The notes beneath the pieces were generated by a model that did not search any database, had not been told where the DNA came from, and was given only the letters and a program-made list of their open reading frames with translations. 64,000 nucleotides of DNA, from the NCBI GenBank assembly GCA_002742885.1, contig PDOO01000026.1, forward strand, positions 1 through 64,000, given 5' to 3'. Source of the stretch: Candidatus Cloacimonadota bacterium (GTDB taxonomy: Bacteria > Cloacimonadota > Cloacimonadia > Cloacimonadales > GCA-2742885). Within the stretch, counting starts at the first letter, position 1, and each line of letters begins with the position of its first letter. Below, piece by piece: positions 56,514-64,000 of the stretch. A program made the translations under genes and the position numbers.

Positions 56514-57576
56514 TTTTACCTCCGCTTTTTTTCTTTCGGAAATGAGGAGAATCGCCCCACTCTCCGTAACCGACTTCTTCTTTTACCGACTCAATGCTTT
56601 TCTGTAAATAATTTCGGCATTCCGAAGCATTTTCATCCACACACGGTTTATTGTCGTATAAAAGGTATTGCTTTCTGTATTTCAAACCGGTAATTACAGG
56701 CATGACAATATTTGCTCCCGCTTGAAGTCCGAATTCTCTTCCGGTCGGGTTTAAAGCCTGCAAAGCGGTTGTGGCGGCGATATTTACGTCTTTAAGAACA
56801 AGTCTGGTAAGGGCAATCATTTTTAAGCCCATAGTCAATTGTTTTTCTTTATCAAAATTTTTTACTTTTTTTGCCAAAGGCGTTTCGTTATGCACCACAT
56901 AAGGTCCCATTCCGATCATATCAACGTCGTTATTTTTGAAAAATAAAATATCCTTTGCCAAGTCTTCCGCCGTTTGTCCCGGTAAACCGATCATTACTCC
57001 GGTTCCTACTTGATAGCCTATTTCGCGCAGATACTCGATACAGGAAAAACGTTCGTTAAAATCATGGTCTTTCGGATGCAAAGACTGATATATAGCCGGA
57101 TTGGAAGATTCTATTCTCAAAAGATAACGATGCGCCCCGGCATCATACCATCTTTGATAAGTTTCTCGTGATTGCTCTCCCAAAGAAATGGTAATTCCGA
57201 GTTCGTTATTTGACATTTTTTTTATCTTTTTGAGAACTCTTTCAATCAGAGAGACAAAAGCTTCGTCCCTTCGTTCTCCGCTTTGAATAACCATTGATCC
57301 GTAATTCTGTTTCCACGCCCATTCAGCCGATTCAACAATTTCGTCTTCCGACATCATAAAACGCTTTACGTTGGAATTGCTTTTTCTTATTCCGCAATAA
57401 TAACAGTCTTTTTCGCAGATATTGCTGAATTCAATTATTCCTCGGTAATAAACTTTATTTCCCACATTGGCTGTTTTGGTTTTATAAGCCTGTTTATACA
57501 TTTCAGTTATCAAATTTTCGTCTTCTGTTTTCAATAATGAAATAATTTCTTTTTCGGAAAGATTATCCCAATTCAT
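56506..57576 (-). CDS. hydE: [FeFe]-hydrogenase maturation radical SAM enzyme HydE
   Basis: HydE acts on the organometallic iron-cysteine precursor of the H-cluster, in the cytoplasm. The 356-residue TIM-barrel protein has CEKDCYYC (CxxxCxxC) near residue 53, the GGE-like MVIQSGERRDE strand, GEQSRETYQRW, and GVMIGLPGQT. Length and order match HydE rather than the related BioB or PylB. AGAGGTACT precedes the ATG. It lies between aspartase and hydF. Confidence 0.95.
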   Translation of the reverse strand: MNWDNLSEKEIISLLKTEDENLITEMYKQAYKTKTANVGNKVYYRGIIEFSNICEKDCYYCGIRKSNSNVKRFMMSEDEIVESAEWAWKQNYGSMVIQSGERRDEAFVSLIERVLKKIKKMSNNELGITISLGEQSRETYQRWYDAGAHRYLLRIESSNPAIYQSLHPKDHDFNERFSCIEYLREIGYQVGTGVMIGLPGQTAEDLAKDILFFKNNDVDMIGMGPYVVHNETPLAKKVKNFDKEKQLTMGLKMIALTRLVLKDVNIAATTALQALNPTGREFGLQAGANIVMPVITGLKYRKQYLLYDNKPCVDENASECRNYLQKSIESVKEEVGYGEWGDSPHFRKKKSGGKNG

Positions 57577-57595
57577 AGTACCTCTGTAAAATTAC

Positions 57596-58927
57596 TCAAT
57601 AGCCCAGCTTATACATTTTTCCGGGATTCATCAAATCATCAAATTCTTCTTCCGAGAATAAATTTATCGCCAAAACGATTTCTTTTACACTCTTTCCGGA
57701 ACTTATTGATTCGGCTAAAATTTCTTCAACTTTTTTATAACCTGCCTTTTCAATCATAACAGTTGCCAAAGATTTACTTTTTAATAAGTTAGACATACAA
57801 TTCTCATTATTTGCTTTAATTCCTTTCAAACATTTTTCGTTAAACAAAGGAACAGTATTGCTCATAAGATGAAGAGATTCTAAAACTGTATAGCTTATCA
57901 GAGGCATAAATTGGTTAAGCTCTAAATTTCCCGAAGCGGCGCATACCGATATTATTTGATCATTTGCCATTATTTTTATCGCAACCTGGGAAATCATCTC
58001 GGGCATTACGGGATTAACTTTTCCGGGCATAACGGTTGAACCTTTTTGACGAACAGGAAGAATGATTTCCCCGAATCCTCCGTCCGGTCCGGAGGAAAGC
58101 AAACGCAAATCCGTTCCTATTTTTAAAAGATTGACCGCAGCCGCTTTCAGAATACCGGAAATTTCGGCAAATTGATCCTGATTTTGCGTTGAATCAATCA
58201 AGTTTTCGCTTCTCGAAACAGCCAAGCCGGTTATTTTGCGCAATCTGTCCGTAACTTTGAAGATGTAATCTCTCGGAGCAGTAAGACCTGTTCCGATTGC
58301 GGTTCCTCCCAGATTAACGGTTTTGATTCTTTCCCGGCATTTAAAAACTCTCCATCTGTCTCTGGCAATCGCTTCGGCAAAAGCCCCGAAAGTCATGCCC
58401 AAAGTCATCGGAACAGCATCCTGAAGTTGCGTTCGCCCTAATTTTACGACATCTTTGAATTCCTGTTCTTTATGCTGCAAAGTTGTTTGCATATCGCCGA
58501 CTGCGGTTTCCAGCTTTTTCAAATAAAAAAGAACGGCGACTTTTAAAGCCGTAGGATAAACGTCATTGGTGGATTGATGGAGATTTACATGGCGCAGCGG
58601 ATCAATTGAAAATTTTCCTTCGATTAATTCTTCGGCTCGGGCAGCTATAACCTCATTAACATTCATATTAAAAGAAGTTCCCGCTCCTCCCTGAAAAGGA
58701 TCAAGCGGGAATTGTTCAAAATGCTTTCCTGAAAGTATCTCTTTACATGCTCTGCTTATCGCAAGAAAAATATCGTTATCGAGAAAACCGAGTTCCGCAT
58801 TAACTTCGGCGCAAGCAAGTTTCACGGCGGCAAACGACTTTATGAAAAGCGGATACATCTTATAACCTGAAACAGAAAAATTATCAATAGCTTTTTCCGT
58901 TTCGCTTCCGTAATATTTAACGGTCAT
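57596..58927 (-). CDS. aspA: aspartate ammonia-lyase (aspartase/fumarase family)
   Basis: Aspartase deaminates aspartate to fumarate. The 443-residue protein has NLHQSTNDVYPTALK, the GGTAIGTGLTAP region and the signature GSTVMPGKVNPVMPE, as in aspartases and fumarases. Substrate preference between aspartate and fumarate is not certain from the sequence alone. GAGGTGA five bases ahead of the ATG at 58927 fixes the start. Aspartase genes often sit inside hydEFG operons; in this pathway ammonia has been suggested as a source for the dithiomethylamine bridge, but that link is an inference. It is slightly shorter than E. coli AspA at the C-terminus. Confidence 0.87.
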   Translation of the reverse strand: MTVKYYGSETEKAIDNFSVSGYKMYPLFIKSFAAVKLACAEVNAELGFLDNDIFLAISRACKEILSGKHFEQFPLDPFQGGAGTSFNMNVNEVIAARAEELIEGKFSIDPLRHVNLHQSTNDVYPTALKVAVLFYLKKLETAVGDMQTTLQHKEQEFKDVVKLGRTQLQDAVPMTLGMTFGAFAEAIARDRWRVFKCRERIKTVNLGGTAIGTGLTAPRDYIFKVTDRLRKITGLAVSRSENLIDSTQNQDQFAEISGILKAAAVNLLKIGTDLRLLSSGPDGGFGEIILPVRQKGSTVMPGKVNPVMPEMISQVAIKIMANDQIISVCAASGNLELNQFMPLISYTVLESLHLMSNTVPLFNEKCLKGIKANNENCMSNLLKSKSLATVMIEKAGYKKVEEILAESISSGKSVKEIVLAINLFSEEEFDDLMNPGKMYKLGY

Positions 58928-58934
58928 CTTCACC

Positions 58935-59237
58935 TCAAAAATTTCTGACAATATCTTTTAATTCATCAGTCAATTCTTGCCAAAACTCTTTTCCCAAATC
59001 ATTAGCTTCCGCAATCATTCCGAGCTTATCATTGATTTGATAACGAACCTGGGCTGTATCAAGACTGTCTTTACCGGCAAAAAATGACCAGCGTCGTCCT
59101 TTCAACTCACAGAAAAAAATTCTTATTCCCAGCTCTGTTTCCAGCCAATAAGCAATGGCTTCCAAAAGAGATTTAAGCTCTACATGAGGTTCTGCAATAT
59201 GGCGAAGATCTTTACAGATAGATGTCGCGTTCACCAT
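58935..59237 (-). CDS. unknown 100-residue protein in the hydrogenase maturation operon
   Basis: A small protein that I do not recognise, between hydG and aspA. The chosen ATG at 59237 has AAAGGA upstream and overlaps the end of hydG by 26 bases, implying translational coupling; aspA starts seven bases after its stop. Two helices (about 10-35 and 80-98) bracket a beta-rich middle with LGIRIFFCELKGRRWSFFAG and a single pair of separated cysteines (residues near 8 and 43). This tight placement inside hydG-aspA-hydE-hydF strongly suggests a role in maturation or its control. Nothing in the sequence names it. Confidence 0.7.
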   Translation of the reverse strand: MVNATSICKDLRHIAEPHVELKSLLEAIAYWLETELGIRIFFCELKGRRWSFFAGKDSLDTAQVRYQINDKLGMIAEANDLGKEFWQELTDELKDIVRNF

Positions 59238-60708
59238 GTCTGATCCTTTCGTAATCATCTATAAATTCTTTCAATAACTTGCTTTTTTCAAAAAACGGTT
59301 CAGCTTTTATCTCATTGATTTCTCTTTGGATTAATTCTTCTCCCACCCTTTGTGTTTCGGGGGAAGCATAATCATCCAAAAATTCACGGAAAGTAAGAAC
59401 GGCATTCAATTTACAGAATTTTCCTTCAACGCAGTGTTTAAGCATACCCATAATTTTATCGCCGGTTCTGCCGCAACGATAACCGGAAGTACAGAAAGAT
59501 GTAATCATGCCCATTTGAGCCAATTCTCTGACAATTTCATCCAAAGTTCTGGTATCACCGAGCATAAATTGTTGTCTTTCTTTTTCCTGATCGGTATATT
59601 GCTCGCTGTAAGCCCCTATCCCTATTTTCGTGGAAGCATCTGTCTGAGTACAACCGAGTTTTATAACCTGACGTTTGATTTCCTGTTCTTCGCGAGCCGT
59701 AATAATCATTCCGGTATAAGGAACTGAAAGACGCAACACGGAAACAAGCTTTTTAAATTGATCGTCCGATACTTTGTGTTCTGATTTGATGCTGAAAGAA
59801 GATCCTTCGGCTTGAGTCATTCTCGGGAAAGAAATGGTGTGAGGTCCGATTCCGAATCTGTTTTCCAAATCAATGGCATGATAAAGAAGCCCCATAACCT
59901 CGAATCTCCAGTCGTAAAGTCCGAATAATGCGCCTACGGCAACATCATCTATTCCGGCATCCATGGCGCGATGCAAAGCATAAAGTCTCCAACGGTAATT
60001 TGATTTAGGACCGCTCGGATGCAAAGTTTTATAACTTTCATGGTGATAAGTTTCCTGAAATACCTGATAAGTTCCTATACCTACTTCCCAAAGTTTTTTC
60101 AAATCCTCTATCGACATAGGAGCAGCATTAACATTTACCCTGCGAATGCTTCCTTCTCCGTGTCTCGCCTTCTTCTTAACGCTGTAAACAGATTCTATCG
60201 CTTTTGCCATATAATCGGCATCGGAAGCCGGATGTTCTCCGAAAACAATGATCATTCTTTTATGACCGATATTGACCATTGCTTCAGCTTCTTTTTTTAT
60301 CTCTTCCTGAGTAAGAATACGTCTTTTTTCTTTACAATTGGCTTCCCTGAATCCGCAGTACAAACAATTGTTTACGCAAAGATTGCTGCAATACAAAGGA
60401 GCAAAGAAAACTATTCTGTTATCGTAAACTTTCCTTTTTATTTCCAAACCGGCATGAAACATTTCCTGCCAAAGATCTTCGTCTTGAACATTTAACAAAC
60501 TTGCCGTCTCAAGCGGATCAAGTCTCTGAATTTCTTTTGATTTTTGGATAATGTCTCTCACAAAAGATTTATCCGGTTTTTTAGATGATTTTATCTGATC
60601 CCAAATTAAAGCATCATCAATAAAGTCTTTTCCGTTAATTAAATACTTATCAATTTCTTCTTGCTTAATTACTTGATTTGCCCATTCTCTCGGCTTCATT
60701 GCAGACAT
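59212..60708 (-). CDS. hydG: [FeFe]-hydrogenase maturation radical SAM tyrosine lyase HydG
   Basis: HydG splits tyrosine into p-cresol, CO and cyanide to build the iron ligands of the H-cluster. The 498-residue product has the radical SAM motif CVNNCLYC near residue 112. The C-terminal auxiliary-cluster domain shows CTSGYRCG and HCVEGKFC, the cysteines that bind the second cluster (with the labile iron). GPHTISFPRMTQAEG is typical. GGAGGAATTTGTT precedes the ATG at 60708. It is second in the operon, after the TM1266-like regulator, and overlaps the small unknown gene. Confidence 0.96.
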   Translation of the reverse strand: MSAMKPREWANQVIKQEEIDKYLINGKDFIDDALIWDQIKSSKKPDKSFVRDIIQKSKEIQRLDPLETASLLNVQDEDLWQEMFHAGLEIKRKVYDNRIVFFAPLYCSNLCVNNCLYCGFREANCKEKRRILTQEEIKKEAEAMVNIGHKRMIIVFGEHPASDADYMAKAIESVYSVKKKARHGEGSIRRVNVNAAPMSIEDLKKLWEVGIGTYQVFQETYHHESYKTLHPSGPKSNYRWRLYALHRAMDAGIDDVAVGALFGLYDWRFEVMGLLYHAIDLENRFGIGPHTISFPRMTQAEGSSFSIKSEHKVSDDQFKKLVSVLRLSVPYTGMIITAREEQEIKRQVIKLGCTQTDASTKIGIGAYSEQYTDQEKERQQFMLGDTRTLDEIVRELAQMGMITSFCTSGYRCGRTGDKIMGMLKHCVEGKFCKLNAVLTFREFLDDYASPETQRVGEELIQREINEIKAEPFFEKSKLLKEFIDDYERIRHGERDIYL

Positions 60709-60727
60709 AACAAATTCCTCCGCTGTC

Positions 60728-60976
60728 TTATATTTTCAAAGTTGTGGATTTGACTTTTACCGACTTTATTTGTCCCAGTTTTCCGGTTAAACTTCCTAAA
60801 GTATCGGTTGTCATTTTAGTGATAATAAAGATAACGGCGATATTTTGTTCCGGCATCGGATACCCGACTCGCATTTGAATTCTTTCGCCATATTCATGCA
60901 ACAAAGAATTAACTTTAGGAAAAGCAGATTCTCTGTCATAAACGGTAATAGTTACTGTATGGTATTTTTCCGGCAT
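60728..60976 (-). CDS. TM1266-family iron-only hydrogenase system regulator
   Basis: An 82-residue ACT-like protein (ferredoxin fold, beta-alpha-beta repeats) that matches the TM1266 family, named for its association with [FeFe]-hydrogenase genes. TVTITVYDRESAFPKVNSLL is the first beta-alpha unit, RIQMRVGYPM the next strand, and MTTDTLGSLTGKLGQIKSV the second helix-strand. No DNA-binding motif is visible, so it may bind a small ligand. It is first in the operon, and its ATG is preceded by GGGGA, which lies in the 3' arm of the leader hairpin. Confidence 0.87.
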   Translation of the reverse strand: MPEKYHTVTITVYDRESAFPKVNSLLHEYGERIQMRVGYPMPEQNIAVIFIITKMTTDTLGSLTGKLGQIKSVKVKSTTLKI

Positions 60977-61283
60977 AAAAAAATCCCCGTCACCTGAGAT
61001 ACAGAGACGGGGAATTAAAACTCTTTGTTTCTTTCGCCATCCCTTGATTTTAGAATTATCCTCAATCTCAGGAGAATTTATTTTCTTTATTTACCCTTTT
61101 GATCACAAAATTGCTTTCAATCAGGCATTAACGAACAAAATATTTTATGTTCATAAATTATGCAACCTATTTTTTTAAAATTAAAAAATTTTTTTCACAT
61201 CTGAAAATTTTTAAAAAATAATAAAAATAAAACCGTACAAGTCATAAAACATATAACTTACCAATATATAAATAAATTAATTA
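60977..61283. other. leader and spacer upstream of the hydrogenase maturation operon
   Basis: 307 bases between the TM1266 gene and the restriction-subunit remnant. The proximal 100 bases hold the hairpin leader described separately. The distal half (61130-61280) is very AT-rich with no gene or clear promoter. Confidence 0.5.
60984..61072 (-). promoter_or_regulatory. candidate cis-regulatory leader (SD-sequestering hairpin) of the TM1266-hydG operon
   Basis: In minus-strand RNA, UCCCCGUC (61013-61006) pairs with GACGGGGA (60991-60984), an 8-bp GC-rich stem, followed by seven U and then the start codon. The 3' arm contains GGGGA, the only ribosome-site-like sequence, so the hairpin can act as terminator and as translational block. 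The 14-base loop contains AUCUCAGG, which is exactly complementary to CCUGAGAU upstream (61072-61065). That pairing would make a pseudoknot or loop-tethered alternative fold. No known riboswitch class was recognised. The fold and its ligand are inference. Confidence 0.55.
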
Positions 61284-61397
61284 AACATTTTTTATATGAT
61301 TATTTCTATCCCGTCCTGCTCTTTCTATAGCGGACGTTATAAATTTTAATTTTATATCTTCCTATGTCATTTCTTTTTTGTTTTGAAGATTATTCAT
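61284..61397 (-). pseudogene. remnant of a type I restriction endonuclease subunit R gene (5' end)
   Basis: GGAGC lies before an ATG at 61397. Its frame reads nine codons, then MT, a TAG at 61362, then EDIKLKFITSAIERAGRD and soon a TAA. Ignoring the TAG this matches the N-terminal start of many HsdR proteins, where a Glu would be at the stop and GW at the GR. Only about 38 codons survive. Assignment rests on my recollection of the family pattern and so is moderate. Confidence 0.55.
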
Positions 61398-61507
61398 ATA
61401 ATTTGCTCCTATTTAGCTGCTATATCCAAATTCTGCTCACTAATCATTATGACCGCTCGAGTTTATCCTTATTTACCAGCCTCTTTCCATCTGTTAAACT
61501 TCCCTCT

Positions 61508-62284
61508 CTATGGCTTATGCTCGCTTTTTTTAAGTTTATCAATGTCTCTTTTAATTGTGGCATCACTAACGCTTAAAATTTCACTTAATTCCAACCTTGT
61601 AATTTTAGGATTACTTAACATTAAGTCGACTATATTTCTTTGTCTATCCTTAACTGTTAATTTTATAATATCATTAGCAATATCCTTTGGGTCATTATTT
61701 CCGACACTTTGACCGACATTTGTATCATTTACAGTATCATTCTTTGTATAATCCCCGGTATTTATCGGGTCATCTTTGTCAAATATACTATAAAAAATTA
61801 CCATAATTTCATTTGGGTTAACTGTATATTTTGGTAAAGGATTACCTTCTTTTTCACAGGCTTCAACTATTTTTTCAATACCTCGTCCCTGCGACTCAAT
61901 AAACCCCGCTCTGTATAATGTCTTCGCAATTAAAGGGTTATATGGCACTGAAGAATGCTTTTCAAACAAGCTCTTTTCAGTACAACCTTCAGGAAATACA
62001 CAGGTGTTACCTATAATTATTTTATCATCAAAAACCTTAATCTGAATCGGAACCTGCCTCTCATAATTTTTGTGAGCAATCGCATTTAGGACAGCCTCTC
62101 TGATCGCTTCTTTCGGATACGGGTAAGTCTCAACTCTATTAATGCCATCATAGCTTATCTGAGCTTTTAAGTATTTCAAATATAATAAATCTACAGCGTT
62201 TTTGGCTTGATACAACAAAGACCCGTAAATCTCATCTTGATATTCAATTTCAGCGCCGCTGCTAAAATATCCGACATCAACATC
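61508..62284 (-). pseudogene. N-terminally truncated AlbA_2/ATP-binding protein remnant
   Basis: The frame begins right after a TAA at 62285 with no ATG or ribosome site, and aligns to the C-terminal half of AlbA_2 (Schlafen-like) ATP-binding proteins: EYQDEIYGSLLYQAKNAVDL, then VETYPYPKEAIREAVLNAIA and HKNYE (GHKL-type ATPase), GRGIEKI, and a C-terminal winged-helix (LELSEILSVSDATIKRDI). The N-terminal AlbA_2 domain (about 200 residues) is missing. Such genes often sit in type I restriction loci. The intact reading to the end suggests the loss is recent, or that the fragment starts from the TTG near 62218. Confidence 0.75.
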
Positions 62285-62325
62285 TTAAATTCCATATTAT
62301 ATATATTTATATTGCGTATTGTTTT

Positions 62326-62913
62326 TTATTTCAATTCTAAATCCTTTTTATCGTATTCATTTGAACCTCTTTGGGAGCTTTTTAACTTCCAAAATTTCAT
62401 GGCATCTTTACTTGATAAGTTCGGATTATCTTTCAAAAATTCTCTCATATATCTGTTGTACTCGAATTGAGGGCTTATTTCACTGACATAATTGCGGTCT
62501 TTTTTCAAGACTTCTATTCGTTTCCATTCCATTATCGCGTCACCAAGAGTTTTCCCGATATTTTCTTTCATCCATTTCATAAAAATGACATTGAATTTAA
62601 AATGAGATCCAATTTCCCGAATGAAAAAATTTCTTGCGTTTTCTCCGTTTTTATAGCTGTCTGTAATTACAGTGTTTTTTGTCAAAACCTCATTAGTCCA
62701 ATCAAAATCCGATTTAACCTTATGTGTTTTTCTTACTTTCTTAACAATTTCACCTGTCGATAAATATGTACGAATTCTATCAGATATTTCAATTTTTCCT
62801 CCCGTACTTGAAATTCCTATTGTTAGACAAAATTGAACAAGCTCCTTTTTCAGCCAATAAAAATCGTTAAAATCTTTTAGTGAAATTTCCTTGTCTAAAA
62901 TTGGTTTACCCAT
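62326..62913 (-). CDS. SAP and DUF6434 domain protein
   Basis: A 195-residue protein of unknown function. Residues 10-60 have a SAP-type helix-extension-helix (LKKELVQFCLTIGISSTGGK, ISDRIRTYLSTG), which binds nucleic acid. Residues 70-140 match DUF6434 (DFDWTNEVLTKNTVITD, then GSHFKFNVIFMKWMKEN). AGGAGATTAAA precedes the ATG at 62913. It adjoins the truncated AlbA_2 fragment and may be a passenger of the same accessory region. Confidence 0.78.
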   Translation of the reverse strand: MGKPILDKEISLKDFNDFYWLKKELVQFCLTIGISSTGGKIEISDRIRTYLSTGEIVKKVRKTHKVKSDFDWTNEVLTKNTVITDSYKNGENARNFFIREIGSHFKFNVIFMKWMKENIGKTLGDAIMEWKRIEVLKKDRNYVSEISPQFEYNRYMREFLKDNPNLSSKDAMKFWKLKSSQRGSNEYDKKDLELK

Positions 62914-63362
62914 TTTAATCTCCTGTATGTTCATTTTGCAATGACGCGCAACGGATTGGCTTTAAGAGTGCCGGATTTTGAAACAATAAATTCTAAAATA
63001 ACCCTTGCCTCGAGCCAAAACTTGTTTTTACGGTCTGAATTATGCACACTCGTCCGCATTAAGTTGAAACAATTATGTTGTCAAAAGTTTTCTTTATTTA
63101 GCTGATTGCATAGAAGGCGGATGATCTGACAGAGAGGGATTTTAAAGCTGCTCTTTTTTTAATCTTCATAAAAATAAGCAAAATAAAATAATTTTTTCGG
63201 ATTGGAATGAAAATGTTAAAAGTTCATACACAGCAACAATATCATCAGTTTAAGGGATAGTTGTCTTAATTTTCTATAAATATCAATGGTGTCGTCTATC
63301 CATTCTTTCATATTGTAATCTTACGGATAACATCCTATACGCATCTGTTTTAATTTAAAATT
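62914..63362. other. spacer between the accessory region and asparagine synthetase
   Basis: 449 bases, no gene supported. A minus-strand TTGACA at 63079-63084 followed 17 bases later by TAATGC could be a promoter for the SAP gene, with a leader of about 140 bases. Otherwise nothing is seen. Confidence 0.5.
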
Positions 63363-64000
63363 TCAACAAATTATATCGTTTTTTTGCAACCACTTTTCCA
63401 GGATATAAAGAGTCCAAATCGGTTTTCGATTATCTTTTTTTCTCGTAAGATGTTCGTTGAGTATTTTTTTATAATATCGGGGATTTATTATGCCTGAGTT
63501 TGCCAAACGGGAAGAATAAAAAGTTGATTTTATTTCTGAATAAAGCTCTTCTCGCAGCCATTGCGTAAGCGGAATTCCGAATCCTTTCTTCTTACGATAA
63601 ATAATTGAGTCAGGGAGTTTTGTTTCCAGAGCTTTTTTTAAGATATATTTTCTTGTCGTCATTCTGAATTTAAAACGAGACGGAAGCTTGTTTACAAATT
63701 CGGCAAATTCCACATCTAAAAAAGGAGATCTAACTTCCAGAGAATTCATCATCGAAGCTCTATCGACTTTTACCAAAATATCATCCGGGAGATAAGTTTT
63801 CTGATAGGCTTCGGCAACTCGGGCAATATAATCATCTTTGAGGGCAAAGTTAAAGTTTAATGAATCGTAAACATCACTGTTTTTTACTTTTTTATAAAAT
63901 AATTCCGAAAACAAATCTCGGAAATCATCAGACGAAAAAGCTCCCATCCAACGCTGATTTCTTTCAAGCAAAGGATAACGGAGACCTTTCAAAAAAGATT
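63363..64000 (-). CDS. asnB: asparagine synthetase (glutamine-hydrolysing), C-terminal part
   Basis: The frame is open to the window edge, so only the last 212 residues or so of a roughly 600-residue protein are present. They lie in the synthetase domain: [21 protein letters not shown] with the conserved VDRASM and RSPFLD, then RKYILKKAL and [13 protein letters not shown]. It makes asparagine, or amidates a glycan or peptide in some relatives, from glutamine and ATP. The glutaminase domain with Cys2 is outside. A homologue of AsnB in exopolysaccharide clusters is also possible. Confidence 0.9.
   Translation of the reverse strand, partial: SFLKGLRYPLLERNQRWMGAFSSDDFRDLFSELFYKKVKNSDVYDSLNFNFALKDDYIARVAEAYQKTYLPDDILVKVDRASMMNSLEVRSPFLDVEFAEFVNKLPSRFKFRMTTRKYILKKALETKLPDSIIYRKKKGFGIPLTQWLREELYSEIKSTFYSSRLANSGIINPRYYKKILNEHLTRKKDNRKPIWTLYILEKWLQKNDIIC

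Noticed and set aside
61044-61074. TPP-riboswitch-like string (CCTGA, GGATAAT and AGGGA in order) in the hyd operon leader
   Set aside because: The upstream CTGAGA half and P1/P2 arms are missing, the spacing is wrong, and the operon has no thiamine gene. Coincidental resemblance.
61364-61712. Plus-strand frames over the restriction remnants
   Set aside because: They are antisense to the AlbA_2 and HsdR-like readings and have no family resemblance.

Overview
The window is AT-rich (roughly one third G+C) and gene-dense, from a Gram-negative-type bacterium. It has lipoprotein signal peptides, Lgt, a Wza-like polysaccharide export protein, a class A penicillin-binding protein and SBP-dependent transporters. 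A GldA/GldF/GldG/DUF4340-type ABC exporter, a secreted nuclease ending in a FlgD-like C-terminal domain, a GnnA-like dehydrogenase, a CIRCE-controlled groEL and an [FeFe]-hydrogenase maturation operon together suggest an anaerobic, amino-acid-fermenting member of the FCB superphylum. A Cloacimonadota-like lineage is my best guess. This is inferred from gene content only; there is no rRNA or other placement marker here.

Layout. 1-727: truncated dCache sensor. 1022-5839: minus-strand run of a sugar epimerase, SLBB exporter, DegT aminotransferase, etfB and lgt. 5937-8290: polar amino-acid ABC transporter. 8596-12619: housekeeping genes (pyrG, murI, map, FKBP lipoprotein). 12641-15964: giant duplicated CPBP membrane protease. 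16444-28107: a coiled-coil membrane protein, a GT2/PBP1 pair, a Gx transporter, tRNA-Leu, a lipoprotein, a TerB/FHA-like ABC transporter, a YgiQ radical SAM protein, a cold-shock protein, and tRNA-Ser overlapping tadA. 28191-32247: an SBP-like protein and a two-gene flavin/iron-sulfur dehydrogenase. 32639-36000: a triple-SBP sensor with a histidine-kinase dimerisation domain but no ATPase, overlapping a sirtuin. 36335-42899: secreted nuclease and Gld-type exporter. 42993-49658: lepA, hslO, a Gfo/Idh dehydrogenase, an orphan Cas6 and groEL. 49868-51023: decayed gingipain-like lipoprotein gene. 51112-55045: P5C dehydrogenase, DnaQ-like exonuclease and a solitary cytosine methyltransferase. 55278-60976: hydF, hydE, aspartase, an unknown 100-residue protein, hydG and a TM1266-like regulator. 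61284-62913: remnants that look like a dead type I restriction locus plus a SAP/DUF6434 gene. 63363-64000: C-terminal end of asparagine synthetase.

How the genes fit together. The flavin/Fe-S dehydrogenase pair (imino or amino acid oxidation), the P5C dehydrogenase, EtfB, the amino-acid importer and aspartase all fit amino-acid fermentation. Electrons would end on an [FeFe] hydrogenase matured by HydEFG, but its structural genes are not in this window. The envelope genes (Lgt, SLBB exporter, PBP1, GT2, Gld exporter, GnnA-like dehydrogenase) fit an outer-membrane organism.

Most interesting: the TM1266-hydG operon leader, where a terminator-like hairpin buries the ribosome site and its loop is complementary to an upstream segment; the sensor that lacks its ATPase domain and is fused by overlap to a sirtuin with a broken zinc site; the internally duplicated CPBP protease; the orphan Cas6; and the eroded restriction locus.
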